Source of the DNA: Eleusine coracana subsp. coracana
Taxonomy: Eukaryota > Streptophyta > Magnoliopsida > Poales > Poaceae
Direction: 5' to 3'
Assembly (NCBI GenBank): GCA_032690845.1
Contig: CM064417.1
Span: forward strand, 17,638,501-17,702,500
DNA: 64,000 nt
The translations under genes were made by a program, and so were the position numbers. Position 1 is the stretch's first letter. Every line of letters begins with the position of its first letter. Under the pieces are notes generated by a model. It searched no databases, was not told where the DNA came from, and was given only the letters and a program-made list of their open reading frames with translations. Below are positions 22,341-34,165 of the stretch, one piece after another.

Positions 22341-25300
22341 TTACAGATCAGCCCTCCCTGGGTAACGTGGAAAGGGTATGACATCTCGGATGTTCTCCAT
22401 ACCAGTAGCAAAAAGAATCATCCTCTCAAAGCCCAACCCAAAACCACTATGTTTTACAGACCCAAAGCGGCGGAGGTCCAAGTACCATTCGTAGGGTTCT
22501 AAAGGTAAGCCAGCATCAAGTATCCTATCATGTGAATTTGTTGTATCATTAACAAAGTACATACGTAAAATTCAGGAGAAAAAGAAGCATACACGTAAGA
22601 GAAAATCAGGAGGGATAAAAACATACAAAATGAAACAAACTGAAAAAAAAAATCGCTTACCACAATTCTGTTACTTAAATAAAACAAAGAGTAGCAGTAC
22701 AATACATTTCCGACGCTTCCAACAGAATACTGAAGGGCATGACACCAAAATAAACAACTGCTTTCATCTTTAAGTGAGTATCACATACCTCTGTTTGAGA
22801 ACATCAAAACGTTCCTCCCTTTGGCTTCCACCAATCAACTCACCAACCTTCAACAAACATTTCAGCATAAAACTGAGTGAAAATATAAAGTTTAATAGAT
22901 GGGTAGCCCATTGGCTCTAGCAAATGCCAAGGTTCCCTTGTTACAACAAATGAACACGGATATTTGATGACTACAAGGTCTTGGCATACCTTAGGTACAA
23001 GAACATCCATTGCCGCTACTGTCTTTTGATCATCGTTAAGCCTCATATAAAATGCTTTAATTCCTTTCGGATAGTTATAGACAATCACAGGTTTCTTGAA
23101 TATCTCCTCAGTCAAATACCTACACCGTTGCAAGCAAACAATTGAAATTCCAAATGAAGTGCAATAAGCTATACCGTAAATTGGAAAACAAAAGTCCCAG
23201 AAAAGGAACAATGAGTTAGGCCAACAGATTCTGATAAACATACCTTTCATGCTCAGAGGCTAAATCAATACCCCATTCAACCGGGTTCTCAAACTTCTTG
23301 GCAGTAACATTCATCAAGAGCTCTACAGCCTTCGTATATGAAATACGCACAAAAGGAGTCGAGGAAACAAGCTCTAAACGTTCAATTGCACTCTTATCAT
23401 AATTTTTCACCATAAATTCCATGTCTTCCCTGCAATGATCAAGTAGCCACTTGCAAAGGTATTGTACATATTTTTCTGCACAGTTCATATCATCCTGCAA
23501 AATAGTTCAACAAAATATAATTGCAGAAACAATTTGCACTCTTGGATACATGAAAGAAGGTTATTTCAAATGAAACCAAGGCATGCAATGCAGCTTCATT
23601 ACCTGCAAATTAGCAAATGCAATTTCTGGTTCAACCATCCAAAACTCAGCAAGATGTCGTGACGTATGTGAATTCTCAGCCCGGAATGTTGGTCCAAATG
23701 TGTAAACACTGCTAAGAGCACAAGCATATGTCTCAACCTGAAGCTGTCCAGAAACAGTCAAGAAAGCTTGACGCTTGAAAAAGTCATTTTCAAAAGCTAC
23801 CGTCCCATCATCCCGGAGAGGAATCCCAGGCTTTAACTTAGACCTTTCCTCTAGCCTTGCAACATTATCTTTTGCCTTCTTGAGCTCAGCAACAGCAGCA
23901 TCTATATCTTGTTTGCCAGCTTTTGCCCCTTTAAGCTGTGCAACTGCAGCTCCTTTCTCTTGGGCGAGAACCTTAGCTGCCGTGACATCAGATTCTGATG
24001 GTGCAGGGTTCTCTTTCAGTTCCTTCTCAGTTTTTTCAGCCTGGCTAAACAAAGTTGTCACTTGGAACATCTCACCAGCTCCCTCACAGTCACTTGTAGT
24101 TATTATCGGTGTATGCACATAAAGAAAGCCATTCTCATGGAAAAAACTGTGTGTTGCGAAGGCTAACTGGTGCCTAATCCTTGCAACTGCTCCAATCTGC
24201 AAAAATCGTTTGCCATGGATTCATTGAAGTTTGTTGTGTAATGATCAGAAAAGGACTGAAAAAAGAATTGGCACACGTAATGCTAATCTAAAATAATGGT
24301 AAATCAATACAATACAGCATGAACTGAAATGAATGTACAATCAGATGTGTCAGGATACAAATTTATAGTCCAAAAAGAAGAAAATTGAAGGTTCTTTTAA
24401 CAACGTAACATGTTACTGAAAATGCAACATTACTAAACTGGTATACCACTCATGAATGAAAATCAAATGTGACAATACAAATACTGTGTGTTGCCCTCAG
24501 GCAATCCCACTAAAAATTTAGACAGAAATCTAATTTGAACAGTGAAATCATAATGCCTTGGGGCAAACGATCTAATGCCAACAGTGTCCATAGTCCATAC
24601 AAAAATACACTCAGCAGCCACTCAATATACAGCGTAGATCCCAGGTTAACATGGTTAGCTACACCATATTCTCACCGAGGACATTAAACCTAAAGGGAGT
24701 CTGGATCAGGGTGAAAACGTAGAGCAGCACTTGACAACACGCTATGAAAGCTCAAGGTCTGATTGCAAAAGTACACTCAGGTTACTAATGTGACACCTTT
24801 AAATTGACTACTTCCTAATTGCAATATAGTACAAATTATAGGGTACAGGATGGATACAGATGCATCGCCTAATCACCTATGGCTACCGAACATTCTGTTC
24901 ATGTTCATTGGTTTCCAACAAAACTCTGAATTTAGACTAGATGACGAAATAACTAATTCAAGCTATAATTGCAGATAAAAGATCGAAATAAGTTTTATTG
25001 TTCACATATACAGAATAAAACATTTGTGGCTCTATCAATTTCAGAAATTCTAAATTTCAAGATCTGGGCATCCACAAACCACAACATTACATAAAGGCCA
25101 TAAATAAGGAACACGGAGTTGCAAAGAGAAATAGAGCACCCACCGTGTTGGTGCGCGAACGGAGGTGGACGACATCCCTGAGCGTCTCGAGCGGGATCTT
25201 GACCTTGCCCTTCGGCAGCGGGTAGGATGCGGCATCGACCTCGCCAACCTCGAGGACGCGGCTGACCTTGAGCTCGATGTTCTGCTTGGTACCCTGCGGC

Positions 25301-25611
25301 GGCTCCTTGATCACGCCCTCCACGAGCACGGAGGTGCCCGTAGCGGTGAGGCGCGCGAGCGGGTGCACGGCGGCGTCGACGATGACCTGGAGCGCGGCGG
25401 CGCAGGATCCGTCGCTGAGCTCGAGGAAGGCGAAGGAGCCCTTCCCCTGCTCCCGGCCCGTCCGGACCCAGCCGCCGACCACAACGCTTTCCCCTGCGCG
25501 GGCGGCCCCCGTGGCCAGGACGTCGCGTATGCGGGTGCGGGTGGTAGCGGGCTCCAGGTCGTCGCAGAGGGAGGCCGCGGCCATCTCCGCTGTGGCGGCG
25601 TCGGTGGCCAT
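22341..25611 (-). CDS. Asparaginyl-tRNA synthetase, cytosolic (six exons)
   Basis: Ligates asparagine to tRNA-Asn in the cytosol (class IIb synthetase). Coding exons on the minus strand: 25144-25611, 23603-24196, 23244-23494, 22990-23119, 22789-22847, 22341-22524, all with GT/AG introns and joining in frame to 561 codons plus stop, close to the usual plant length. Exon 1 has the OB-fold anticodon-binding domain (VVVGGWVRTGREQGKGSFAF). Exon 2 has class II motif 1 (FFHENGFLYVHTPIIT), a charged Lys/Glu/Ala insert of about 75 residues (AEKTEKELKENPAPS...) seen in plant cytosolic forms, and motif 2 (FRAENSHTSRHLAEFW). Exon 6 has motif 3 (GFGLGFERMILFATG) and the ending DVIPFPRYPGRADL. No breaks: the only apparently intact host gene here. 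Confidence 0.95.
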
Positions 25612-25678
25612 GGAAGGGTCGTTCTCTGCGAGGCTGGGTGGCGGCGGAGAGGGGACGGAGATGCGGGAGCGGGGATTG

Positions 25679-25687
25679 TTAGGGTTT
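25679..25687 (-). promoter_or_regulatory. telo box upstream of AsnRS
   Basis: AAACCCTAA on the minus strand, 68 bases upstream of the AsnRS start codon, in or near the 5' untranslated region. Telo boxes are common in promoters of plant translation-machinery genes, which fits this gene. Confidence 0.55.
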
Positions 25688-25902
25688 TGTTGGTGTTCAA
25701 TTGTTGTGCGTCTGTGGCTTGGACGGCAGGAATCGTCCGAAACGTTTGTCCTAACAATAGTCGGCGTATGGATACCCTGAATGCTTTTTTTTTTTTTGGA
25801 GGGGGCTAATTACTTTTTTGCCACCCTACCGGGTTCCCAAAAACCACTAACCAGATTTTCACTCCCAAGCCAATCAAATCTAGCGAGAGAAACACACCCT
25901 AA

Positions 25903-26912
25903 GAGCATCCTAAATAGGGGTACTATACTAAAATTTAGGAGTCCAGCAAAAAATTTATCTCTAATAAGACTGCTAAACTAGCTTCTATTTTTAATGTCCT
26001 CTCAAATCTCCCCTCTAGGCTCCTAGATTTGCAACCCTCTTATACCCCTCCTAAGCATGGGTCCGACCTTTTTTCTCATTTTCTTTTTTTCCTTTTCTTT
26101 CTCCTCATCGCGTCCTTCTCCCCGCATGCCTCCCTCTCCTCACTGCATGCCTCTCCTCCCGCTGCCACCGCCATGTCGGCGCTAGCCACCCGCCTCGTCG
26201 CCTCCTCTTGTACTGGGCCTGGCGCCGCCGATAGCCGCTCCTCTGGTCCCTGCCCCGAGCTCGCCAGGGCTCCAGCTTCGCCATTGCTGCTCGCCAAGAT
26301 CCCACCGCCGTCGGAGCCTGGACGAGCTTGGGAGGCCACATCCAGGAGGAGGAGAAGAGGGGAACGGGGCCTGATGTCCTCGCTGCCATCTAGCCGCGAA
26401 CATCCCCGTGGTGGGGTCGGCCGTGTGCATGGTGGCCTGGACGGTGGCGGCGCGGCGCGGAGGCGGCCGGGGAGCATGACGCGAAGATCCTTCTTCTCGA
26501 ATGCGGACAAGACGGTGCTGCCGAACCCGAAGCTGTGGAAGGAGAGCGCTCGTCGCTGTGGTGCTTGTTCGGGGTGGGCGTCAGCACATCAGAGGAGCTC
26601 GCGGTGGAGGTGACGGCGATGGCAGGCCGGACTAGCTCGCGGTGAGCGATGACGGGCCAGAGCAGCGCATGGTGAGGGCGGTGGCGGTCGAAGTTGCTCG
26701 GGTGGGCGAGGGCGGCAGCGTCCGAAGTCCCTCGGGTGGAGAAGAAGCAGATTTTTCAGTTTTTTTCCCTTCATGTGGGCCCCATGGTGAATAGGAGCCC
26801 ATTTCCAATGCTCTACTAGAGTTGGGAATAAAATTGGACTCTCAAATTTTGTAAGTGAGCTTGCAAATTTGATTTTAGGAACCCAATTCAGCTACTCCCA
26901 CTGAAGATGCTC
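25903..26912. mobile_element. TAA-flanked TIR element with GC-rich interior
   Basis: Ends GAGCATC(CTAAATAGGGG) and, inverted, GAGCATC(TTCAGTGGGAG), flanked by TAA on both sides (25900-25902, 26913-26915). The 3-bp TAA duplication suggests the PIF/Harbinger group, though only the first seven bases of the ends are identical. About 26100-26760 is strongly GC-rich with overlapping open frames on both strands (for example 26029-26613 plus). None resembles a transposase or known protein. It lies ~290 bp upstream of the AsnRS start, so it may affect that promoter. Confidence 0.6.
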
Positions 26913-26915
26913 TAA

Positions 26916-27862
26916 TGGTCAACCAATCCGGGGATCCAACAACCTATATATGTTTCATATACCTAGAGTTGGAGTATAGGTGGTCAACGGGCCGCGCTGT
27001 TTCATTAACGGTCGAGCATGGTCCGAGCCGGCTAACGGGCCATGTCGTGCCACCACGATGGGCCTGAGGCCAACCCAAGCATGACATGCATACTTTTATA
27101 TGGGTCAGGCCATGTCGTTCGACCTGTTGGGCCCATCCGTGTTAGGCCGGGCCGAAGCACAATGATGGCGCCTTCTTTGTTGTCAGTGACACCTCCACAT
27201 CACAAATGCGGAGCACGGAGGCGAGGTCGATTTGAGGTTGAAGTACGGTGGTGTTGCTCATCAAGCAGGCGGAGCGTGGAGGCGAGTCTGATTCGAGCTT
27301 GAAGCACGATGACGCTCCTCCTTGCGGCTCTCCTCCTGTACTCCCCATCTATGGCAGGAGGCTAGGTCGAAGCCTTGAACTCGATAGCACGCACGACAGC
27401 CAGGTCAGGGACCCAAGGTGACTACGCGCTGTGGCAAGATTTGGAGCGAGGGAGAGAGGCGGCGAAAGGTGGAGCGAGGGAAGGGTTTTAGGCATGGCAG
27501 ACCTGAGCAAGCGAGAGGGGCGCAGCGGTGACAAGCCAGAGCAAGGTAGGGGTCATTAGCGCGGCGAGCCGGAGAGAGGAAGCCTACAGGCAGTGAGAGG
27601 TTGAGGCGGAGGGAAGACGGCAAGTTGGGGAGTCAGGGTTCGGTGTCAGGGACAGGACTAGAGACTTAAAAAGGAAAAGCAGGCAACACAGGTTGTGTCA
27701 TGAAGGGCCACACCCGACAGGCTAAATGGGCTAGATGTCATGCCTAGCCGGGCCGAGGTAAATGGGTCGTGCTTTGGGCGACACGACGGGCCTACACATA
27801 AGCCCAAGCATGGCATGCGTCGGGCCTCATGCCATCTTGGCCCGAATAGCTTCTATGTCGGG
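26916..27862. other. GC-rich repeat-like intergenic DNA
   Basis: No supportable gene. Both flanks of the stretch are rich in GGGCC/GGCCC phrases (ACGGGCCATGTCGTGCC near 27040, GGGTCGTGCTTTGGGCG near 27765), roughly in inverted arrangement, as in some grass transposon ends, but I could not define termini or target duplication. Confidence 0.3.
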
Positions 27863-28700
27863 TGAAAGGATCGAGTGACCGAGAAGAGGGGTTGAACTGG
27901 GAACTCCCATGACAAACTTTACTTGCTAACTCCTCTACGCACTCAAGCAACTCCTATGCAGTTTGTTGGTTATAGTTACGCACCCACTTATATACCGCAT
28001 AAAGACAGTGTATAATTATAGCATATTTTACCTTAGAGTATTCCAAGATTTATATCAATCAACAGAGACCAGTGGGAACCAAGCAAAGTCATTAATAAAA
28101 AGTCTAATTAAGCTTGAAAAGATGGGAGCTTTTTGTTGGTGAGCTAGGGATGTGCCGATCGGCACACATTGGTGCCATTCGGCATGAAGGCTTTTCATGT
28201 GAAGGCAATTTTATTTCACAGAGGGGCTTAAAGAAAATTGTTTAGTAAGTTTAACTAGATATCTACTAGCTGAGATCCTAACCATAAAGTACAATCAAAT
28301 TCATCCATGTCAATGTGGGAGTATGTGTGTGAGTGGTACACAATTCAAAAATAGATAGTAAAGTTGAATAGTTGCCCCAAGTAACTCATTCTTAGTTGTT
28401 GGTCTACTTGTGTCCTAGAACAGTAGTGATAACAAGACATAAACAAGTATGAATGGAGATATGCAAATGACAGGGGGCTAAATAGAAACAACCAAATTCA
28501 TCTCTTGTCCTGTAGCACTATTATTCTTTTTTTCACTTTTATTTTTTGATATTTTTCTCCAAGTTAGAGGCAATAAAATAGGAACCACACGAAATTATAC
28601 CTCAAACAGAGGTAGGATGTGTCCTACAGAATTTCTGCAAGTTGCAGTGACCCTAGGGTCCAAGCTTGATCCCTCTGGGAAATGGTCTTAATGATTTTTT
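27863..28700 (-). repeat. Copia LTR fragment
   Basis: Starts TGAAAGGATCGAGTGACCGAG at 27863 and continues GGGGTTGAACTGGGAACTC. The first ~110 bases are the inverse of the LTR end at 12530-12632, so this is the same or a related family in opposite orientation. A palindrome GTGCCGATCGGCAC lies at 28152-28165 with a partner GTGCCATTCGGCAT next to it, again Sirevirus-like. No primer-binding site sits beside the terminus, so it is probably a solo or broken LTR. The right border is a guess. Confidence 0.5.
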
Positions 28701-30333
28701 TTGAATTTTCTGAGATTTTTCCTCTGGGCAAAACCAGGTTGAACAGATCCAATTTTATTTTCTCACCAATTAAAAAAAAACGCCTGATTTCGAATCTGTC
28801 TGTGAAAGTTATGGCTGTTTTAAGGAAGAGACTCCAAATCAGGTTCTCGGTGACACTCGAATTGCAATACTTATTTTGTCACTCTCTAGATCCCAAATTT
28901 TGCTTTGTCTATCATTTTGATGCCTTATCTTCCATGATGGCTAAGATCAGTTTAAGATGTCACCATTGTTATCTTCACCACATCAGATCCTTATTGTTTT
29001 CAGAGCTAGCCGCTGCATAATCTCTCCATCTCTTCCTATTGCCCATTGAAGATCAATAACTATATCACCACCACATCACCTGCTAGACTATTGCTCTTAC
29101 CACATCATAATTTGTGCAGCATATCCATGAAGAGAATGCACACATACAACCTGAGCTGGATCGCTTGGCTCAACAAAGGAAGAACAGAATTATGTGAGGA
29201 CGATAAATAAGTTGCTTATGTGCTTTTTCTAGGGTTAAGCTCGTGAAAATGTAAACTACAAAAAAGATCTATAGTAATAAAAAGAGTTTGTCTAATATAT
29301 GAGGGGCCATGTCAGGGCTTGTTGTAACTCTTGTAGATCTAGGTGTAAGCATGCATGAGATCCCTAACTCAGTGGTCTCAATCAAGAAACTATTGAAAAC
29401 ATTTCTATGTAACCATAAACCATATCTATTGATATAACTCAATGTTCTAAAGCAAGATTAAGCTAACTTTAGAAGATGGGCAATGTGCCCTGCAATATCA
29501 ATATTTTTCCTCCTACTATTCTCCACCTCTTGATTTTTGCGAGTTGAGAAGTGAGATTTTGCTGTGATATTTGGTGGGGAGTGGAGGGTGGGGTGGCCAG
29601 AGGGGAGGGGGGGGGGGGGGCAGTAGGACAGGTTTATCTAGATGCAAAGAGTGTGGATGGAGGGAGGGGGTGATTTTTTTTCATTTATGGATGTAGAAGG
29701 CAGACTACAATACATAATTAGTTTCTCACTAGTTATTGCCAGGCTGCACTAATTATTACCAAGCAGAGAGATTGTCTCTTAGTATGGCACTATGGCTAAG
29801 TATCACTGCACTTGCAGTCCATCCTAGCATGACTCTGGAAGAAGTTGTAACAATTAATGTTGTTGCCATGTATTGTTGCATCACATGTTTATTTCTCTCA
29901 TGTATATGAGGTGTGAGCAGGTTCTTTGCACCTGGTACCAAATAAAACAAACAAACTCAATTTGTTGTACCTTTCTATTACCAATCATGCCATATTTCTT
30001 CCCGTCCCATTTATATTTTGAATTATATTAATTTGTTACCTACCATTTGCATTTTGAATAATTTGATTTATATATGCAATTAATCTTACTTACCAACTAC
30101 ATTTTGAAAAAAAATATTTGCTACCGTCACAACGACCACACATACAAAATTAAAAAATATCTGATTTTCATGTTTGTACAATGTGATTCCCATGTATAGT
30201 AAGTGGTCAATGCTTTTTATGTGGTAAGGGAGTTGTACCTAAAAGTAATATAGGACCAAGGGATAGTACATACAAGTAATTTAAGACACAAGGAGAAGTA
30301 CCTTTTAGGTCAATGATTCCCCCTTATAAGTAC
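28701..30333. other. Intergenic DNA, no recognisable feature
   Basis: No gene, known repeat end or RNA gene seen. The only notable item is a long G-rich run at about 29595-29620 with neighbouring GGAGGG phrases. The open frames are short and on random strands. Confidence 0.4.
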
Positions 30334-30335
30334 TA

Positions 30336-30493
30336 TTCCCTCACTCTGTCCCAAATTATTTGTCATTCTAGCTATATACCTATAGAATATTCCATGAACT
30401 TAGAAAAATTGACCGTCTAGGTTCGTAGAAGATGGTATGAATCTGGATACAAGAAAACACGCCTAGAATGATAAATAAACTGGAACAGAGGAG
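30336..30493. mobile_element. Stowaway-like MITE
   Basis: A 158-bp element with ends TTCCCTCACTCTGTCCCA and, inverted, CTCCTCTGTTCCA, relatives of the Stowaway consensus CTCCCTCCGTCCCA, flanked by TA on both sides (30334-30335, 30494-30495). TAAACTGGAACAGAGGAG at the right end and AAATTATTTGTCATTC at the left are typical of this group. No coding. Confidence 0.75.
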
Positions 30494-30495
30494 TA

Positions 30496-32704
30496 CTTTG
30501 TAAGGGAAAAAATTCTCCGCAATAGGCATGTATAGCAAAGCTCCTAGGCTTATCATGTGCTTTTCCATTTCTCATAGCAACTGAATTGAGCCAGCTAGCG
30601 AGCAAGCCTCCTCTCCATGGACGTCGTACTCTTAGCGTTCTTGCCTCTGTCGCCATACGCCATAAACCACGGCGCTACCCCTACTGCCATCGGTGGCGAT
30701 CATGGATGGCCTTTCCCATTATGCGCCTAGGCTGCACTGCTATTTTTTTTTGTCCCCAACAAGGGAGGCCACCCTGGTCTTGGCTTGTGTACAGGTGTTG
30801 AGCCTCATCACCATGGTGGTGTGATCGTTGTCACCTACTACTGTGCCACCCAATTTTGCACAGTTGTGGCTTAAAGACAACTCCATCTAGAACATAGTGT
30901 TTTATTACTTTTCGGCATGCTAGGGTTTGACGATGGTGCTACCAGGTCCCTTTCCCACCTGCGTCCTCGTTAGCGACTGGAAGGTGAGGGAAGCCCCCTC
31001 CTAATGATTTAGCTTTTGATTTGTATAGGCAGGTTTGTTTAGCCTATTGTAAGCCTACACAGGCCATGTGTCGGCATGCCCTCCTCCACCTCCAGGTCAC
31101 CGTGACCATAATTCTCAGGGCTGAGAACAGCCTCCATGACATTAGCTTCAATTGAAGGATGCTCGAAATGAAGTTGAAGTAGGCATCCTTTTCCCTTGCT
31201 ATCCATCACCTCGGTAGTGGGTGGATCTCTTGAGATTTCATTAGTCACTACCAAAACCAGCGTCTATAGGCGCTTACATCTACTTTGGGCCTTGCTTTGT
31301 GGAGTATCCAAAAGACCCCCCTCCCCCCCCCCCCCCATCGATTCCACCTCCGTACATTATTCGCGTTGAACGACCCAATCCGACAGGATCCCTCCTCAGG
31401 TCACATCCACTTCTTTATTGCCTCCTCAGACAAGTCGACGTACATGTCCTGGCGGTCTTCACTACCCCACCGACAATTCTATGCCCACCATCTTGTCGCC
31501 CCCTCTACCAAGTCAACGTACATGTCATTGCTACCCTATAAGCAACTTGATGCCCGCTGCTCTCGCGAGAAGATGTAGACGATCTTCTACACACAGCAAT
31601 CCAACACCTTAATATGTCAGTAGGTAATGATCGGAATGACGTCTTCATCCTCCCCCAACAATCTAGCACCTAGCAAGGTCCTCTATGGCGCTGTTTGTGT
31701 CAGTTCCTGGCTTAATCACGGTAACCATGTGGCACACATGCTGACATGCATCTGATAAGGCATGCTATGTGGCCAAGTTGTGTGTGGTGCTCCTTGAGCT
31801 TTTGTGTTCTTTGCAGGGTACAATGGACCATATGACAGCCACCTCGATGTGACATTTCATTCTCGTGCATTCAAGGTTGTTGGCCATTATATGTCTATCT
31901 CCGCAAGTTCTATCGAAGCTGCCTTCCATCTACATCCGGATGAAGCTAAGAGCAACTCCAGCCGGGCCTACAAATTAGAGCCCACAAAATTTATTTGTAG
32001 GCTGGTCTGGAAAATAAGAGGCCTCAAAATAGGCTACAAACTCCAGTTGGAGCATACAAATAAGTGGGACCTAGTTTGGAAGGGTGGATGGAAGACTTCA
32101 AAGGGGCTGGGAGAGGGAAATTTAGAAGCCCATACAAAATGCATGCCAAATAGGGATTCTGGTGGAGCAAAATGCATGCCAAATAGGGATCCTGGTGGAG
32201 CATATTTTTTTTGCTTGACATGGAAATTTTGAGATAGGAGCTAGGTAGAAAAACCCTCAAACAACCTACACTAATGCAACAAGGCGCTTTCCGCAGCTCT
32301 TTGGTAATCAACCTGTCGGTCATGCAAGTGTCATGCAGTTTCTTCCCTGCTCCTTACAAGCATCTTAATTCACACCCACTTAGAGGTGTCATACATAATC
32401 TACAAGGAGTTCAACTCTGTTCTTTGTACTTTGTTTTAACCGTCTAATAAATATGAATACTACTTTTATCATTAAAAAAAAAAGAAACAGAGGAGCTGGA
32501 TCAGGTGCTTCGGCGTGTTGCACGGTGCTCTATTTGTAGCACTGCTGCAAATAATTTTTTTCCTACTTCGTACGCATGCAGCGCTCTTGAATAATCATTT
32601 ACATATACAACCGGTTATATATTAGTAGTTTGGAAACATTCCCACTTGCCACGTGTAGTAAATAGGCGCCATTCTAATTCACCGTGATACTTTCTAACAG
32701 TGAT
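30496..32704. other. Intergenic DNA with small repeats and a poly(A) tract
   Basis: No gene is supported; the frame at 31804-32232 has no recognisable domain. Items seen: a C-run at 31323-31336; CACTACCAAAACCAGCG at 31246, which looks like a CACTA left end without a partner; GAGCAACTCCAGCC at 31952, which looks like a MITE end; a 33-bp tandem duplication at 32136-32201; and an AATAAA signal followed by A10 at 32473-32482 that resembles the end of a retroposed transcript. Confidence 0.45.
32136..32201. repeat. 33-bp direct tandem duplication
   Basis: Two adjacent 33-bp copies (32136-32168 and 32169-32201) starting AAAATGCATGCCAAATAGGG and differing at one base. They lie inside the putative MITE-like stretch that starts with GAGCAACTCCAGCC near 31952. 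Confidence 0.85.
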
Positions 32705-33664
32705 CACTATTACAAAAATGACGTTCAGCAACATGCCATAAACGGCTTTTATCATGGACAAACTATTCGTCACAAATAATCGTTACTGATTAGTTGTTAA
32801 ATTAGTGACAGGCTGAATGCCCGGCACTAACAATAAAAAAAGCGTTAGCAACAGGCGCCTGCCCGCTACTAAATATCCTTTGGCCCGTTACTAAAAATGG
32901 TTCTAAAAAAATAAAAAGATAAAATGGAAGGACCTGCCCGCCCTGGCCCGAAAGAGCCTAATGCCGCATTGATGCTCGCTGCGCCGCCCGCTGGCCGGTC
33001 GTCGATGCTTGCCACTATGGCCGTTGGCCTGTCGTCAATGCTTGCCGCACCGCCTGCTGTCCTGTCGTCGATGCTTGCCATCACCGTCTTTGAGAGGAAG
33101 GGGCCCACCACCATCGCTGTGGAAGCCTGCGCTAGATCCGTCACCCTGCCTCATGGCCGAGGAGGTCCTCGCTGGATCCACCGCTACCTGACCGATGAAG
33201 CCCGCACTGGATCTTGCTAGGGAGTGGAAGGGTTCCTGGGAGGGGAGGGGCCGTCGGGCCTTCGTCGTGGAGGGTGGGCGAGCGGTGGCACCAGGGAGAG
33301 GAGGGGATACCGGAGAGAGGAGGCAGCATTGAGGAGGGGCGTGGGAGGCCACCGCTAGGGATGAGAGAGAGAGAGAGAGAGAGAGAGGCAGCAGTGGAGA
33401 GTTGAGTGGGTGGATGGGAAATTAGGATTGAGAAGAGATATTTATTTATGTCAATACCTAATATGAACCATAAAAAATAGAACCTATGACTATAGATCAG
33501 TCATTTATAGCAACAGCCATTGCTGACAAGTGTTGCCCCTCACTAATTTAACAACTTGGGGACGGGAAGGCATGTCTCCCAAACCACAATTAGTAACGGT
33601 CAATATAATGCCCGTCACAAATTGGATAGGGACTTTGTTGCCAAAAATAACTTTTGTAGTAGTG
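32705..33664. mobile_element. Non-autonomous CACTA element
   Basis: A 960-bp element with ends CACTATTACAAAAATGACG (left) and, inverted, CACTACTACAAAAGTTATT, flanked by a GAT target duplication (32702-32704, 33665-33667). The interior holds three 33-bp GC-rich tandem units (32971-33069, each ending in a CTGTCGTC-like phrase) and a GA microsatellite near 33367-33388. Open frames over the 33-bp units (repeated SIDDRPAGGAA on the minus strand) come from the repeats and are not evidence for a gene. No transposase. Confidence 0.8.
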
Positions 33665-33667
33665 GAT

Positions 33668-34160
33668 ATTACACAGATTTTTCTTGAAAACTACTTTTTA
33701 CATTTAGTAAAGATGCGGTCACAATATTAAGATAAACTTCTTTCAGTTTTATACTGCACATTATATTAATCAAATTACAAAATCATTTAATAAAACTCAA
33801 CCATAAAAAAAGGCGAGTGTTTTTGTTATGAAAGTTTACATTTAGAATTGTTCTTATATATGTTTTTAAACGATATTCTAGTGTCTTAGGCATAGAGGAA
33901 CCGCTTGGATATCTTACAACGAAAAGGCAGTCTGATCTTGGTTCACTTGCAGGCGACAGACTCTGAGCTCGTTATTGATATTTTCCATTCTCTGATTCTC
34001 TGGGTTAATTTCTTGTGATTTGATGTATCGGAGTATTTTTAATACTAGTACAATGCATATGTTAACATTACGGTGATAACAACTCAATAAAATTTGTATG
34101 TAAGTTTTGTTTAAAAAATATTAAAAATAAATAGTCATTACATTGTTAATTGTTAAGTAC
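33668..34160. other. Short AT-rich intergenic stretch
   Basis: No gene or repeat end recognised between the CACTA element and the Tat retrotransposon. Confidence 0.4.
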
Positions 34161-34165
34161 ATGAC

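Noticed and set aside
25165..25809. Plus-strand frames of 170-214 codons over AsnRS exon 1
   Set aside because: They are antisense shadows of the GC-rich first exon; the minus-strand frame has clear synthetase motifs and splice sites.
26029..26613. 194-codon plus frame in the TAA-flanked element
   Set aside because: GC-rich composition keeps several frames open on both strands; no domain or splice support, so not called as a gene.
31246..31262. CACTA-like left end (CACTACCAAAACCAGCG)
   Set aside because: No inverted partner with a matching 3-bp duplication was found nearby, so an element cannot be supported.
31952..32230. Possible MITE starting GAGCAACTCCAGCC
   Set aside because: The right end (GGTGGAGC) matches only weakly and there is no clear target duplication; only the internal 33-bp duplication is reported.
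31804..32232. 142-codon plus ORF as a host gene
   Set aside because: No domain, it overlaps a tandem duplication and a MITE-like stretch, and codon composition is unremarkable.
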